21,371 nt of DNA from Bacteroidota bacterium (GTDB taxonomy: Bacteria > Bacteroidota > Bacteroidia > Chitinophagales > UBA2359), in the NCBI GenBank assembly GCA_020631675.1, contig JAHDGT010000014.1:1-21371 (forward strand), read 5' to 3'. The notes under the pieces were generated by a model. That model was not told the DNA's origin. It did no database searches and saw only the letters and a program-made list of their open reading frames with translations. The position numbers and the translations under genes were made by a program. The stretch's first letter is position 1. Each line of letters begins with the position of its first letter. This document shows positions 14,867 through 21,371 of this stretch, one piece after another.

Positions 14867-17830
14867 ATGATTAGAAAACGCCTTGATTTTGTGGACTTAT
14901 TGGTGCTTATACTGATATGGTGCGCTAGTGGCGTATTTCTATTCGTATCCGGACAGACACCGTTTTTGCTTCCTATAGGAGAAGATGAACTGCCGAGTGA
15001 AACGGTGTGGTGTATGCACCAGGATCGATTGGGCTATGTCTGGCTGGCCACTTCGGGCGGCTTATGTCGTTTTGATGGGGTGAATATAGAGGTGTTCACG
15101 CGAGAGGACGGACTGCGGTCTAATAATATCACTTGGATATCAGAGGATTCCGACCGCAACCTGATCATTTCTTGTTTGCGGAAGGGTTTGAATAAAGTAC
15201 AAGTAGGGCATCAGCCGCTTATTGAGCAGATCGGGCGGGAGATCTACGTGAATGCGGATGTTTATGTGCGTAATGATCGGGTTTTTCAACCCTATATCGA
15301 ATCACATCTTTACGATAAGATCGAGTATAGGGAGAAGTTCATGAAAACAACGGGCTCTTCTTTATACTACAAACGCTTGATCCCTTGGCATGACGGCACT
15401 TTTCTGATCACTACCGAAGATGGCTTGAAACGGAACGACCCATCGGATGAAGAACAGATGGATCTGGTGTTCAGCAATGGGGATAAGAGAATGCACTCGT
15501 TGCAAAAGATAGGCTATGACCGTTTGCTGATCGGCTCTGAGGGGGTAATATACGAGTTGAAGGACTGGGCTTTAAAGCAAAGCTATAAAAAGGGTTTACC
15601 CAATACTTTGGTCTCTACACTATTCAAAGATTCAAGAGGGGATATTTATGCCTATTTGGTGAAGCATGGTGTTTATGTGCTGCGAGTGGGTTCGGATACC
15701 TTTGTTCCCTTAGAGCTGCCAGAGGCTTTGGATGATGTGGTGATCAATAATTTCAAAGAAGATGATAGTGGCAATATTTGGCTGTCTAGTTGGGGGAGAG
15801 GGGTGTACTTGCTGATGAATACCCCATTTGTGAACTACCGTGCTGGAAAAGATATTCCCATCGTATCGGTACAGGACGTTCATGTTATGAGCCCCTCTGG
15901 TCAATTGATCGTAAGCGGAGTTGATGAACTATATCGCTGTGAACCCGATACTTGCTATTCTTTGGACATAGAGAAGAATGAAAGGGGCTTGGCTAATGTG
16001 AGCAATTTAAAGTCTATAGGAGGCCGACTGTTCGTGGCGAACAAAAATGGTAGGGTGATAGAGCATAACACAGTGAAAAGACCCCATCTTCAGGGAGAAA
16101 TGACCTATGTGCATAGAGGGAGTCTTCAATTGTCTGCTGATAAGGAAAAAGGTATTTGGTTCAGTATTAGAGCATTGGATGGTACAGTTTACCGAGAATT
16201 GAATATGGATCAGATCGGAGAGCAGCTGGATTCGGTCTATATAGAGTGCATATACTATAACGACTTTCATGCGGAACCCTTTTATGTGGATGATCGCCAA
16301 CTTTGGCAGGCTTCTAAACAAGGATTGTTTTATTACGATAGAGAAACCTTTCGTTTGTATGATTCTATGGCTGATAGCACGAGCTTTTTCATTGAAGAGT
16401 TAAAAGGGGTCGAGATCAGTAAGATCAAAGTCAATCACCCTGATAGCATCTGGTTCTGTACGGATAGAGGCCTGATCGCTCGGCTCAATGGCAGTTGGTT
16501 CACTTATACTGCCCATGAGCGCATGGGTAATGTATCGGTCAAGGATCTTGCTTTTGATGAAGAAGGACATTTGTGGTTAGCCTCAAGCAAAGGACTGATC
16601 TATTTTGATTTTGAGCATTTTTATAGCTTTTACAATAAACATGGTCTTTTGGAAAATAGACTACAAGCAGTGACCTATGACCCAGATGACCAAAGCGTTT
16701 TCGTATCTAATACTAATGGTTACTTTACAGCGAAAAAAGAAGAGCTGCTGAGGATTTATGATTTAAACGTCAACAAGTATTTAGCGATCAGCGAAGTTGT
16801 AGTAGAAGGTGAGAAATGGGATTTAGAGCAAGACATCCTGTTAGAGCCCGACCAAGAAGACCTCTCTTTTACCCTTAGTTTGCGGCATTTTAAATCTTTT
16901 GATGAAACCATTTATTCCTATCGCTTAAATGAGGAGGAATGGGTGGAGCAGAAAGAAGCTGAGGTGAAGTTTCAAAATCTATCTCCCCGGAAATATACCA
17001 TATCCTTTAAAGCGAGTAAGGATGGCTTGTCATGGGTAAACGCACTTCCGATAAGCTTTGAAGTCAAACCTTATTGGTATGAAACAGTGTGGTTTTATCT
17101 CTTGATCGCTATTTACCTGTTGGCTTTAAGTTATTTGGTTTTTCGTGTTCAGTTGAACAGGCAAGCGAAACGTGCGGCGGCAGAGTTGGCCCTGAATCAA
17201 AAAATAACTCATTTGGAACAGCGGGCTTTGGCGAACTCTATGAATCCGCACTTTATTTTCAATGTACTGGCCTCTATACAAGATTATGTGCAGCAAAGAG
17301 AGCTGGAGAAAGTGAACTCTTACTTCGGTAAATTCGGTGAGCTGATTCGACTCTACCTGAATACTTCATCGAATCAAACCATCTCTTTAGAAGAAGAACT
17401 GGAACGGGTTGAGCGTTATTTAGAGTTGGAACGCTTGCGTTTTGGAGAAGAAGCCTTTAAATGGGATATTGATTTTGGGGACGAGTTGGACATCGATTTG
17501 ATCCAAGTACCCAGCATGATCATACAGCCTTATGTGGAAAATGCCATTCTGCATGGTATTCGTCCAAAAGGAGAGGGAATGGTAAAGATTCAATGTGCCG
17601 AAAAAGGCGAATTATTATTGATACAAATCATTGATAACGGAATAGGCATTACCGCAAGTAAACAATTGAAACACGATGCGGGGAAGCACTTGAATATGGC
17701 CAGTAAAATAACCAAAGAACGCATACAATTATTTGGCAATGAGCAAGGTCTGTCCGGTAAAGTAGAAGTTACTGAACCTAAAGAAGGAGGAACAAAGGTG
17801 CATATTGAACTACCAATTATGATAGAGTAG
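14867..17830 (+). CDS. propeller-type sensor histidine kinase (reg_prop, Y_Y_Y, LytS-like His_kinase)
   Basis: 987 residues. An N-terminal hydrophobic segment (about 10-29) acts as signal peptide or anchor. Residues about 35-635 are reg_prop repeats forming periplasmic propellers, for example VWCMHQDRLGYVWLATSGGL and DLAFDEEGHLWLASSKGLI. A Y_Y_Y domain follows (about 645-730), then a membrane helix at about 740-760 and a basic coiled coil. The kinase core is of the His_kinase/HATPase_c pair used by LytS: His795 in NPHFIFN, the N box PYVENAILHG with Asn892, and DNGIGI. It should sense an external ligand, perhaps a glycan as in other reg_prop sensors, and phosphorylate the upstream LytTR regulator. 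Unlike hybrid two-component systems it has no receiver or AraC domain of its own. Confidence 0.93.
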   Translation: MIRKRLDFVDLLVLILIWCASGVFLFVSGQTPFLLPIGEDELPSETVWCMHQDRLGYVWLATSGGLCRFDGVNIEVFTREDGLRSNNITWISEDSDRNLIISCLRKGLNKVQVGHQPLIEQIGREIYVNADVYVRNDRVFQPYIESHLYDKIEYREKFMKTTGSSLYYKRLIPWHDGTFLITTEDGLKRNDPSDEEQMDLVFSNGDKRMHSLQKIGYDRLLIGSEGVIYELKDWALKQSYKKGLPNTLVSTLFKDSRGDIYAYLVKHGVYVLRVGSDTFVPLELPEALDDVVINNFKEDDSGNIWLSSWGRGVYLLMNTPFVNYRAGKDIPIVSVQDVHVMSPSGQLIVSGVDELYRCEPDTCYSLDIEKNERGLANVSNLKSIGGRLFVANKNGRVIEHNTVKRPHLQGEMTYVHRGSLQLSADKEKGIWFSIRALDGTVYRELNMDQIGEQLDSVYIECIYYNDFHAEPFYVDDRQLWQASKQGLFYYDRETFRLYDSMADSTSFFIEELKGVEISKIKVNHPDSIWFCTDRGLIARLNGSWFTYTAHERMGNVSVKDLAFDEEGHLWLASSKGLIYFDFEHFYSFYNKHGLLENRLQAVTYDPDDQSVFVSNTNGYFTAKKEELLRIYDLNVNKYLAISEVVVEGEKWDLEQDILLEPDQEDLSFTLSLRHFKSFDETIYSYRLNEEEWVEQKEAEVKFQNLSPRKYTISFKASKDGLSWVNALPISFEVKPYWYETVWFYLLIAIYLLALSYLVFRVQLNRQAKRAAAELALNQKITHLEQRALANSMNPHFIFNVLASIQDYVQQRELEKVNSYFGKFGELIRLYLNTSSNQTISLEEELERVERYLELERLRFGEEAFKWDIDFGDELDIDLIQVPSMIIQPYVENAILHGIRPKGEGMVKIQCAEKGELLLIQIIDNGIGITASKQLKHDAGKHLNMASKITKERIQLFGNEQGLSGKVEVTEPKEGGTKVHIELPIMIE

Positions 17831-17919
17831 AATGTCACGTCAAACACATGAAAAGCATTTTTGCTGCGTTCAATTTGATATTAAAAATGGTCTATTTACG
17901 TAGAACCGTAAAATAATTC

Positions 17920-17963
17920 AAACTACCGTTTACACGATCGTGCCTCTTATTATACGGTAGTTT
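17920..17963 (+). terminator. hairpin after the kinase gene, possible terminator
   Basis: AAACTACCGT (17920-17929) pairs with ACGGTAGTTT (17954-17963) over 10 bp with a 24-nt loop that holds the palindrome CACGATCGTG. The following TATTGGGTTTTGG is only moderately T-rich. The arms contain ACCGTW motifs and might instead be regulator binding sites. Confidence 0.45.
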
Positions 17964-18097
17964 ATTGGGTTTTGGTTTATACTTGTAGTACGGTTAGACA
18001 CCCAAAAAACAATTCTATACTGGTTTATCAGTCCCCCCGACTCACACTATATCTGTTCTTTTTTAATCGTTCCCACTTTTACAATTGGACAAAATAT

Positions 18098-18135
18098 GAA
18101 AGGCAGCCTTTTGGCTGCCTTTCTCTTTTTATTTT
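18098..18135. terminator. strong intrinsic terminator
   Basis: GAAAGGCAGCC (18098-18108) and GGCTGCCTTTC (18113-18123) form an 11-bp stem with a TTTT loop, followed by TCTTTTTATTTT on plus. It is 270 nt beyond the kinase stop. On minus the flank is less T-rich (ATATTTTG), so it may also act weakly on the Omp28-like transcript. Confidence 0.9.
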
Positions 18136-18153
18136 GAAGTACTGTACGGTAGT

Positions 18154-18316
18154 AAGTACCTGGACAAAAGTAAGCTTATAGCTTAAGACGCCGCTATTTT
18201 AGTTGTAGCCAAGGCATGAAAAACGAGGTATAGCAGCGCTAAATGAGGCTTTTCATAACGCAGGATACGGCTAAAATAGCAAGTCAGAAGCAACGATTAT
18301 TTTTGTCTGGGTACTT
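18154..18316. repeat. P element 2: long imperfect palindrome
   Basis: Arms 18154-18173 and 18297-18316 pair at 17 of 20 positions (AAGTACC with GGTACTT at the tips). Inside, GCTATTTTAG (18193-18202) pairs with CTAAAATAGC (18271-18280), and TGAAAA (18217-18222) with TTTTCA (18250-18255). The centre is ATAGCAGCGCTA (18230-18241), the same 12 bases as in P element 1. It ends 2 nt from the stop codon of the Omp28-like gene and may serve as its 3' UTR structure. Confidence 0.8.
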
Positions 18317-18318
18317 AT

Positions 18319-19227
18319 TTACTTGATCACATATTCTTTAGCCCCCTGAATGATCTCAGGTGTATTGGTGGCACCATGTACAAAGGCAACAACCTCCATA
18401 TGCGCAGGATCCCATTCTGAGGGTACTGTAAAGCTATAAGATTTCACGATCACTCTCCCCGCTTCTAATGTCTCATTGATCGCATCACCAGATGGTGGGG
18501 TTATCATACCACGTAATACATGCTCTTGTTCATATTCTTCATCAATAGAGCCATCAGTTAATTCTTGAGGCTCTATGATACCACCTTCGGTCAGCATAAT
18601 GCTAATGAAGCGTTGGTCGCTAACATCTTCCGTATAGCGTATTTGCGTATAAACGGTCAACTCACGGGTATCAGAATTGTAGTCGTTGTAAACATGCAAG
18701 TTCAGCTCAGTAGGCACACTCAAACGCTCATTTATTTTACTGGCCCACTTCGGTAACTGATCAATAGCGATCACATCCTCATTGTCGAATTGTACCCGGT
18801 CAATACTAGCAGAAGGTAATCCTTCCACTTGACATAAATTCAAAATGAAACCAGCCTCGCTCGTCGTTAAAAATTGAATAGACTCACCAGAGATGTAGTT
18901 TAACCAATTCGCATGTACCGCTACTAAAGCCAAACGATCGCCGTGGGTATCCAGTAAGTCCTGAGATTCTTCATGTCCTAAAGGACAGTTCACGCAGGCA
19001 ACACCCGTAAACTCTTCCATTACTACCACACGATCTTGCTTCGCACTCACATCAGTCGTAACGAAAGTCGTGTCATTGTAGATCTCCTCAAAGGTGACCT
19101 CCGTGCCTGAACCGCCATTTCCACCGCTGTTGTCTGAATAGTCAATGAATGGAGGTACTTCTTCGCATGCACTGAAGCCGAATACCATCAAGCCAATACC
19201 TAAAAAATATAATAAGGAACGTTTCAT
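18319..19227 (-). CDS. Omp28-like lipoprotein with thioredoxin-type CxxC
   Basis: 302 residues. Lipoprotein signal with lipobox FSAC (lipidated Cys21), then a flexible Gly/Ser linker (SGGNGGSGT). The conserved part VVVMEEFTGVACVNCPLGHE carries Cys78-x-x-Cys81 on a thioredoxin-like fold, as in the Omp28-related outer-membrane proteins of Bacteroidota; GLPSASIDRV, where thioredoxins have a cis-Pro, follows at about 136. The C-terminal half is beta-rich (about 175-300) and probably an Ig-like domain. A redox or protein-binding role at the outer membrane is possible; enzymatic activity is not shown. The gene lies 96 nt after the barrel-protein gene on the same strand and has no promoter box of its own that I can see, so the two are likely one transcript. 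Confidence 0.87.
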   Translation of the reverse strand: MKRSLLYFLGIGLMVFGFSACEEVPPFIDYSDNSGGNGGSGTEVTFEEIYNDTTFVTTDVSAKQDRVVVMEEFTGVACVNCPLGHEESQDLLDTHGDRLALVAVHANWLNYISGESIQFLTTSEAGFILNLCQVEGLPSASIDRVQFDNEDVIAIDQLPKWASKINERLSVPTELNLHVYNDYNSDTRELTVYTQIRYTEDVSDQRFISIMLTEGGIIEPQELTDGSIDEEYEQEHVLRGMITPPSGDAINETLEAGRVIVKSYSFTVPSEWDPAHMEVVAFVHGATNTPEIIQGAKEYVIK

Positions 19228-19323
19228 TCTTATTGGTTTTTGTTTCTACTACGAAAATAAATCACTCTTGCCAAAGAAATCGTCTGTCGCCTGACTTCTT
19301 AAGGACTCCTGATTCATGCCGGA

Positions 19324-21066
19324 TTAAAAATTAGTCGTTAAATCAAAACGCACACCACTAAAAGCTGGTTCTAAACGGCAAATACCACCTGTACAAACAA
19401 TACCCGCAGGCTGCTTCACATAAGCCAAAGAGAAGCGCGATACCTTCTTCGTATAAGAAACAAAGAAAGTAGGGTAGTGTACCGGACCGAAGATCGCTTT
19501 TTCCGGACTTTTTTCTTGGTAATCCTTATTCGGTAAGTTGATCAGATCCGCCACAGCAAAAGAGTAACTCGGTGCGATACTGAATTCCGCCAAGGCATAA
19601 AACCAATCGCCCAGATCCTGCTGATATACATCATCATCAGAACCGAACATTCTACGGTTACGCTCAGTCAACATATGAGATACCTCCGTCTTCAATGAAC
19701 GCTTCTTGTCAAACTTATAGATGAATTCCCCGAAAGTGGTGAAGGTATTCACAAAAGGGTTTTCAGGTGTTTGCTTCTGCTCAAAAACAAAACGATTATA
19801 ATCCACCATTTGTACCCCCCAGGCAGTTTTCCACTTTTTGTCGCCACCCGGGCGGTAAGAAGCCTCCAAATAACCTTCGCGGTACAGTCTGCCCCCCTCT
19901 AAAGTATTGATGTCAGAATAGTTCAAGTTGAAAGTCAGTCCCTTCACTGGCGTAAAAGTCGCATCCCCCTGTAAAGCCAATTCACCTAAAGGCTGCGTAG
20001 CTGCCGCATAACGAGCCGTCAACCTGCCACTGTTCTCTCTCGTCAAAGAAGGTTGGTAATTCAACTGCCCATTAAAGAACGTCTCATTAGGTGAAGTCCG
20101 CGCATCAAAATTCTCCGTGTACTTCGCCTGTAGAATAATACCGAAACCTTTGGTGGAGTAGCTCACATTCGTCAAACCCACCATGCCATAATCCGGGTGG
20201 ATCAAGTTCTGCTGTAGATCCCGAATCACATCCTCCGTCTTATAGGCACCTTCTACATACCAGCCGATCTTACCCCAACTCATACGGTTGTAAAAAGAAG
20301 CCATATAAACATTGTACCTAGGGTCAAAGCGATCTTCTAAGTCCAAGGTGTTGATTTCTGCCGCGATACCCTGCATCGTACCCTCGTCGATCGTACGGTT
20401 CACGATACTTACCCCCGGTGCTAAACTCAACTTATCATTCACGCTGATGTAACCCTCCAGATTCGCTCCCTTTAAAATAGGTTTATAGGTCTCGAAAATG
20501 AATTTTTGACGTCCCGTAAAGGCAACCAGATTCCAATCTTTATTGAACTTATAGGCCAAGCGAACACCCTTCACTGCCTGGTCAATACCTAATGCCCGTG
20601 CCTCATACGCGCGCAAAGTCAAACCACTACCGAACTGATCATAAAAATAACCCGCCTGGATCGTTAGCTTGTCGATCGTCTTTCTAATGTACCAACGCCC
20701 GATACCCTGACCTTGATCATCCGCAGCAGGATAAGGGCGATTTGGACTGAATATGTTCGTATTGTGGAAAAAATCATAGCGCATCCCCACATCAAAACCC
20801 TGATAATTATAGTTCAGCTGTAGCCATCCTTCAGAACCGTAAAATTGATTCTCATAAAAAGGGTTGTTCCAAGCCCCGCGAATAGAGTCCGGCTCGAAAA
20901 ACTTCGCGGCCATCTGGAAATCTCCCGAGAACTTGCCAGGTGCAGCAGCCTCAGCAGACTTGCCACCCCCGAATTTTTTCTTCTTTTTCTGAGCGTACAG
21001 CTCTTGAGCCGAAAAACCACTCAGCAATACCACAAGAGTGAATGCAAGTATAAATCGTAGGTTCAT
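19324..21066 (-). CDS. outer-membrane beta-barrel protein, DUF6029-like
   Basis: 580 residues. Signal peptide 1-25 (LAFTLVVLLSGFSAQELYAQ with cleavage after AYA-like ELYA), then a basic KKKKK segment and a Gly/Ala linker. From about residue 50 the chain is a long series of aromatic-rich amphipathic strands (GWLQLNYNYQGFDVGMRYDF, GRWYIRKTIDKLTIQAGYF) and ends in Phe, as expected of an outer-membrane barrel. I recall DUF6029 proteins as having this form and an Omp28/thioredoxin-type neighbour; without a search this assignment is moderate. The only two cysteines are in VCTGGIC near the C-terminus, probably an outer loop with a disulfide. First gene of the pair with the Omp28-like lipoprotein; a TATATTTG box lies 36 nt upstream. 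Confidence 0.8.
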   Translation of the reverse strand: MNLRFILAFTLVVLLSGFSAQELYAQKKKKKFGGGKSAEAAAPGKFSGDFQMAAKFFEPDSIRGAWNNPFYENQFYGSEGWLQLNYNYQGFDVGMRYDFFHNTNIFSPNRPYPAADDQGQGIGRWYIRKTIDKLTIQAGYFYDQFGSGLTLRAYEARALGIDQAVKGVRLAYKFNKDWNLVAFTGRQKFIFETYKPILKGANLEGYISVNDKLSLAPGVSIVNRTIDEGTMQGIAAEINTLDLEDRFDPRYNVYMASFYNRMSWGKIGWYVEGAYKTEDVIRDLQQNLIHPDYGMVGLTNVSYSTKGFGIILQAKYTENFDARTSPNETFFNGQLNYQPSLTRENSGRLTARYAAATQPLGELALQGDATFTPVKGLTFNLNYSDINTLEGGRLYREGYLEASYRPGGDKKWKTAWGVQMVDYNRFVFEQKQTPENPFVNTFTTFGEFIYKFDKKRSLKTEVSHMLTERNRRMFGSDDDVYQQDLGDWFYALAEFSIAPSYSFAVADLINLPNKDYQEKSPEKAIFGPVHYPTFFVSYTKKVSRFSLAYVKQPAGIVCTGGICRLEPAFSGVRFDLTTNF

Positions 21067-21101
21067 GTTAAAATCGAAATAGGTTGTTAGCTTATGGGAG
21101 C

Positions 21102-21109
21102 CAAATATA
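21102..21109 (-). promoter_or_regulatory. -7 promoter box for the DUF6029-like/Omp28-like unit
   Basis: Reads TATATTTG on minus, 35 nt before the ATG at 21066. It equals the box upstream of the lipoprotein pair. No good TTTG partner is visible 19-20 nt upstream. Confidence 0.6.
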
Positions 21110-21256
21110 TCAAATACTGAATCGAAGATTATTATCCTTTGGGCACTATGACAGAAAACAGATGCTCACCTTTTTCTTTTTTAGGAGACTGACTATGGCG
21201 CATGCCCGCAATAAAAGCTTGCTTAGTAAGCCATAATAAATCGGCACACTGCACAA

Positions 21257-21284
21257 AGTCTCATGTCTCGAGTCTCATGTCTCG
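21257..21284 (+). repeat. 14-bp perfect tandem duplication
   Basis: AGTCTCATGTCTCG occurs twice head to tail (21257-21270, 21271-21284), and each unit itself contains two GTCTC-like halves. GGGTCT follows as a partial third unit. Confidence 0.85.
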
Positions 21285-21292
21285 GGTCTAAA

Positions 21293-21308
21293 GAAAGCGC
21301 AAGCTTTC
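21293..21308 (-). terminator. terminator-like hairpin after R copy D
   Basis: GAAAGC (21293-21298) and GCTTTC (21303-21308) form a 6-bp stem with a 4-nt loop; on minus it is followed by TTTAG. Modest as a terminator, but in the position that terminators take after the other R copies. Confidence 0.5.
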
Positions 21309-21318
21309 ACTGCGTCCA

Positions 21319-21371
21319 CCGGGCTATCCGTTCCTATTAAGCGCACTGCCTGTCGGTTCGTTGCTGCCTGT
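21319..21371 (-). repeat. R repeat, copy D (cut by window edge)
   Basis: On minus it shows GGAACGGATAGCCCGGTGGACGC near 21311-21333 in two parts, matching the last box of copies A-C and the following CGCAG of copy C. The variable part with CAGGCAGCAACGAACCGACAG runs to the edge. It presumably ends the transcript of a minus-strand gene right of the window. Confidence 0.65.

Larger units (their letters stand above)
17831..18318. other. 488-nt spacer between kinase and Omp28-like genes
   Basis: No credible gene. In order: a small hairpin (TTTACG near 17895 with CGTAAA near 17912), a hairpin at 17920-17963, five ACCGTW motifs (17905 and 17925 on plus; 17954, 17990 and 18146 on minus), a strong terminator at 18098-18135, and P element 2 at 18154-18316. 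The stretch 17986-18097 before the terminator could belong to a small RNA but has no firm promoter. Confidence 0.6.
21110..21371. other. right-edge spacer
   Basis: No gene. It contains a 14-bp tandem repeat (21257-21284), a hairpin (21293-21308) and the start of R copy D (21319 to the edge). The stretch 21130-21255 has no structure I recognise. Confidence 0.5.

Noticed and set aside
17972..18181. 69-residue plus-strand frame
   Set aside because: It reads straight through the strong terminator at 18098-18135 and into P element 2.
18154..18316. 6S RNA candidate because of a long rod-like fold of about 160-190 nt
   Set aside because: A related palindrome with the same centre occurs at 13406-13565, so it is a repeat family; I see no typical central bubble of a promoter mimic.
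1..21371. CRISPR array, tRNA genes, transposases, integrase or toxin-antitoxin pair
   Set aside because: No regularly spaced repeats, cloverleaf or recognisable genes of these kinds were found on either strand.

Overview
The window looks like a piece of a Bacteroidota chromosome, probably Flavobacteriales or Cryomorphaceae-like. Reasons: several upstream regions carry the TAnnTTTG -7 box typical of this phylum, in three cases with a TTTG-like box 20 nt upstream; there are LPxC/LSSC-type lipoproteins with beta-propellers, an Omp28-type lipoprotein, large porin-like barrels ending in Phe, and a LytTR regulator paired with a reg_prop/Y_Y_Y sensor kinase. The placement is inference; no rRNA or marker tree was available.

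Layout. 51-110 is a shared bidirectional terminator. 129-3752 (minus) holds two tandem paralogous lipoproteins. 4092-6602 (minus) holds a WecA/TagO-type phospho-sugar transferase and a GT4 glycosyltransferase, together a start module for a surface polysaccharide. 6941-7924 (minus) is an HSL-type alpha/beta hydrolase with a palindrome over its predicted promoter. 8235-9520 (plus) is a DUF1232 protein followed by rpmI and rplT, without infC. 9840-13361 (plus) is a 1173-residue outer-membrane-like protein whose real start appears to be a non-ATG codon further upstream. 13362-14028 is a repeat-rich spacer. 14029-17830 (plus) is a LytTR response regulator and its propeller histidine kinase. 17831-18318 is a spacer with hairpins, a long palindrome and a cluster of ACCGTW motifs. 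18319-21066 (minus) is an Omp28-like lipoprotein downstream of a DUF6029-like barrel.

The most unusual content is non-coding. (1) A dispersed repeat (called R here) occurs four times, at the left edge, 3930-4060, 13723-13851 and the right edge. Every copy lies on the strand of the presumed upstream transcript, just before a terminator-like hairpin; the two complete copies share an identical 46-nt segment that folds on itself. (2) Two long imperfect palindromes of 160 and 163 nt (called P here; 13406-13565 and 18154-18316) have different arms but carry the same 12-nt core exactly at the centre, as if the loop were conserved and the stem allowed to drift. One end of the first palindrome recurs alone between the response regulator and kinase genes. 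I see no CRISPR array, tRNA, transposase or defence cassette.
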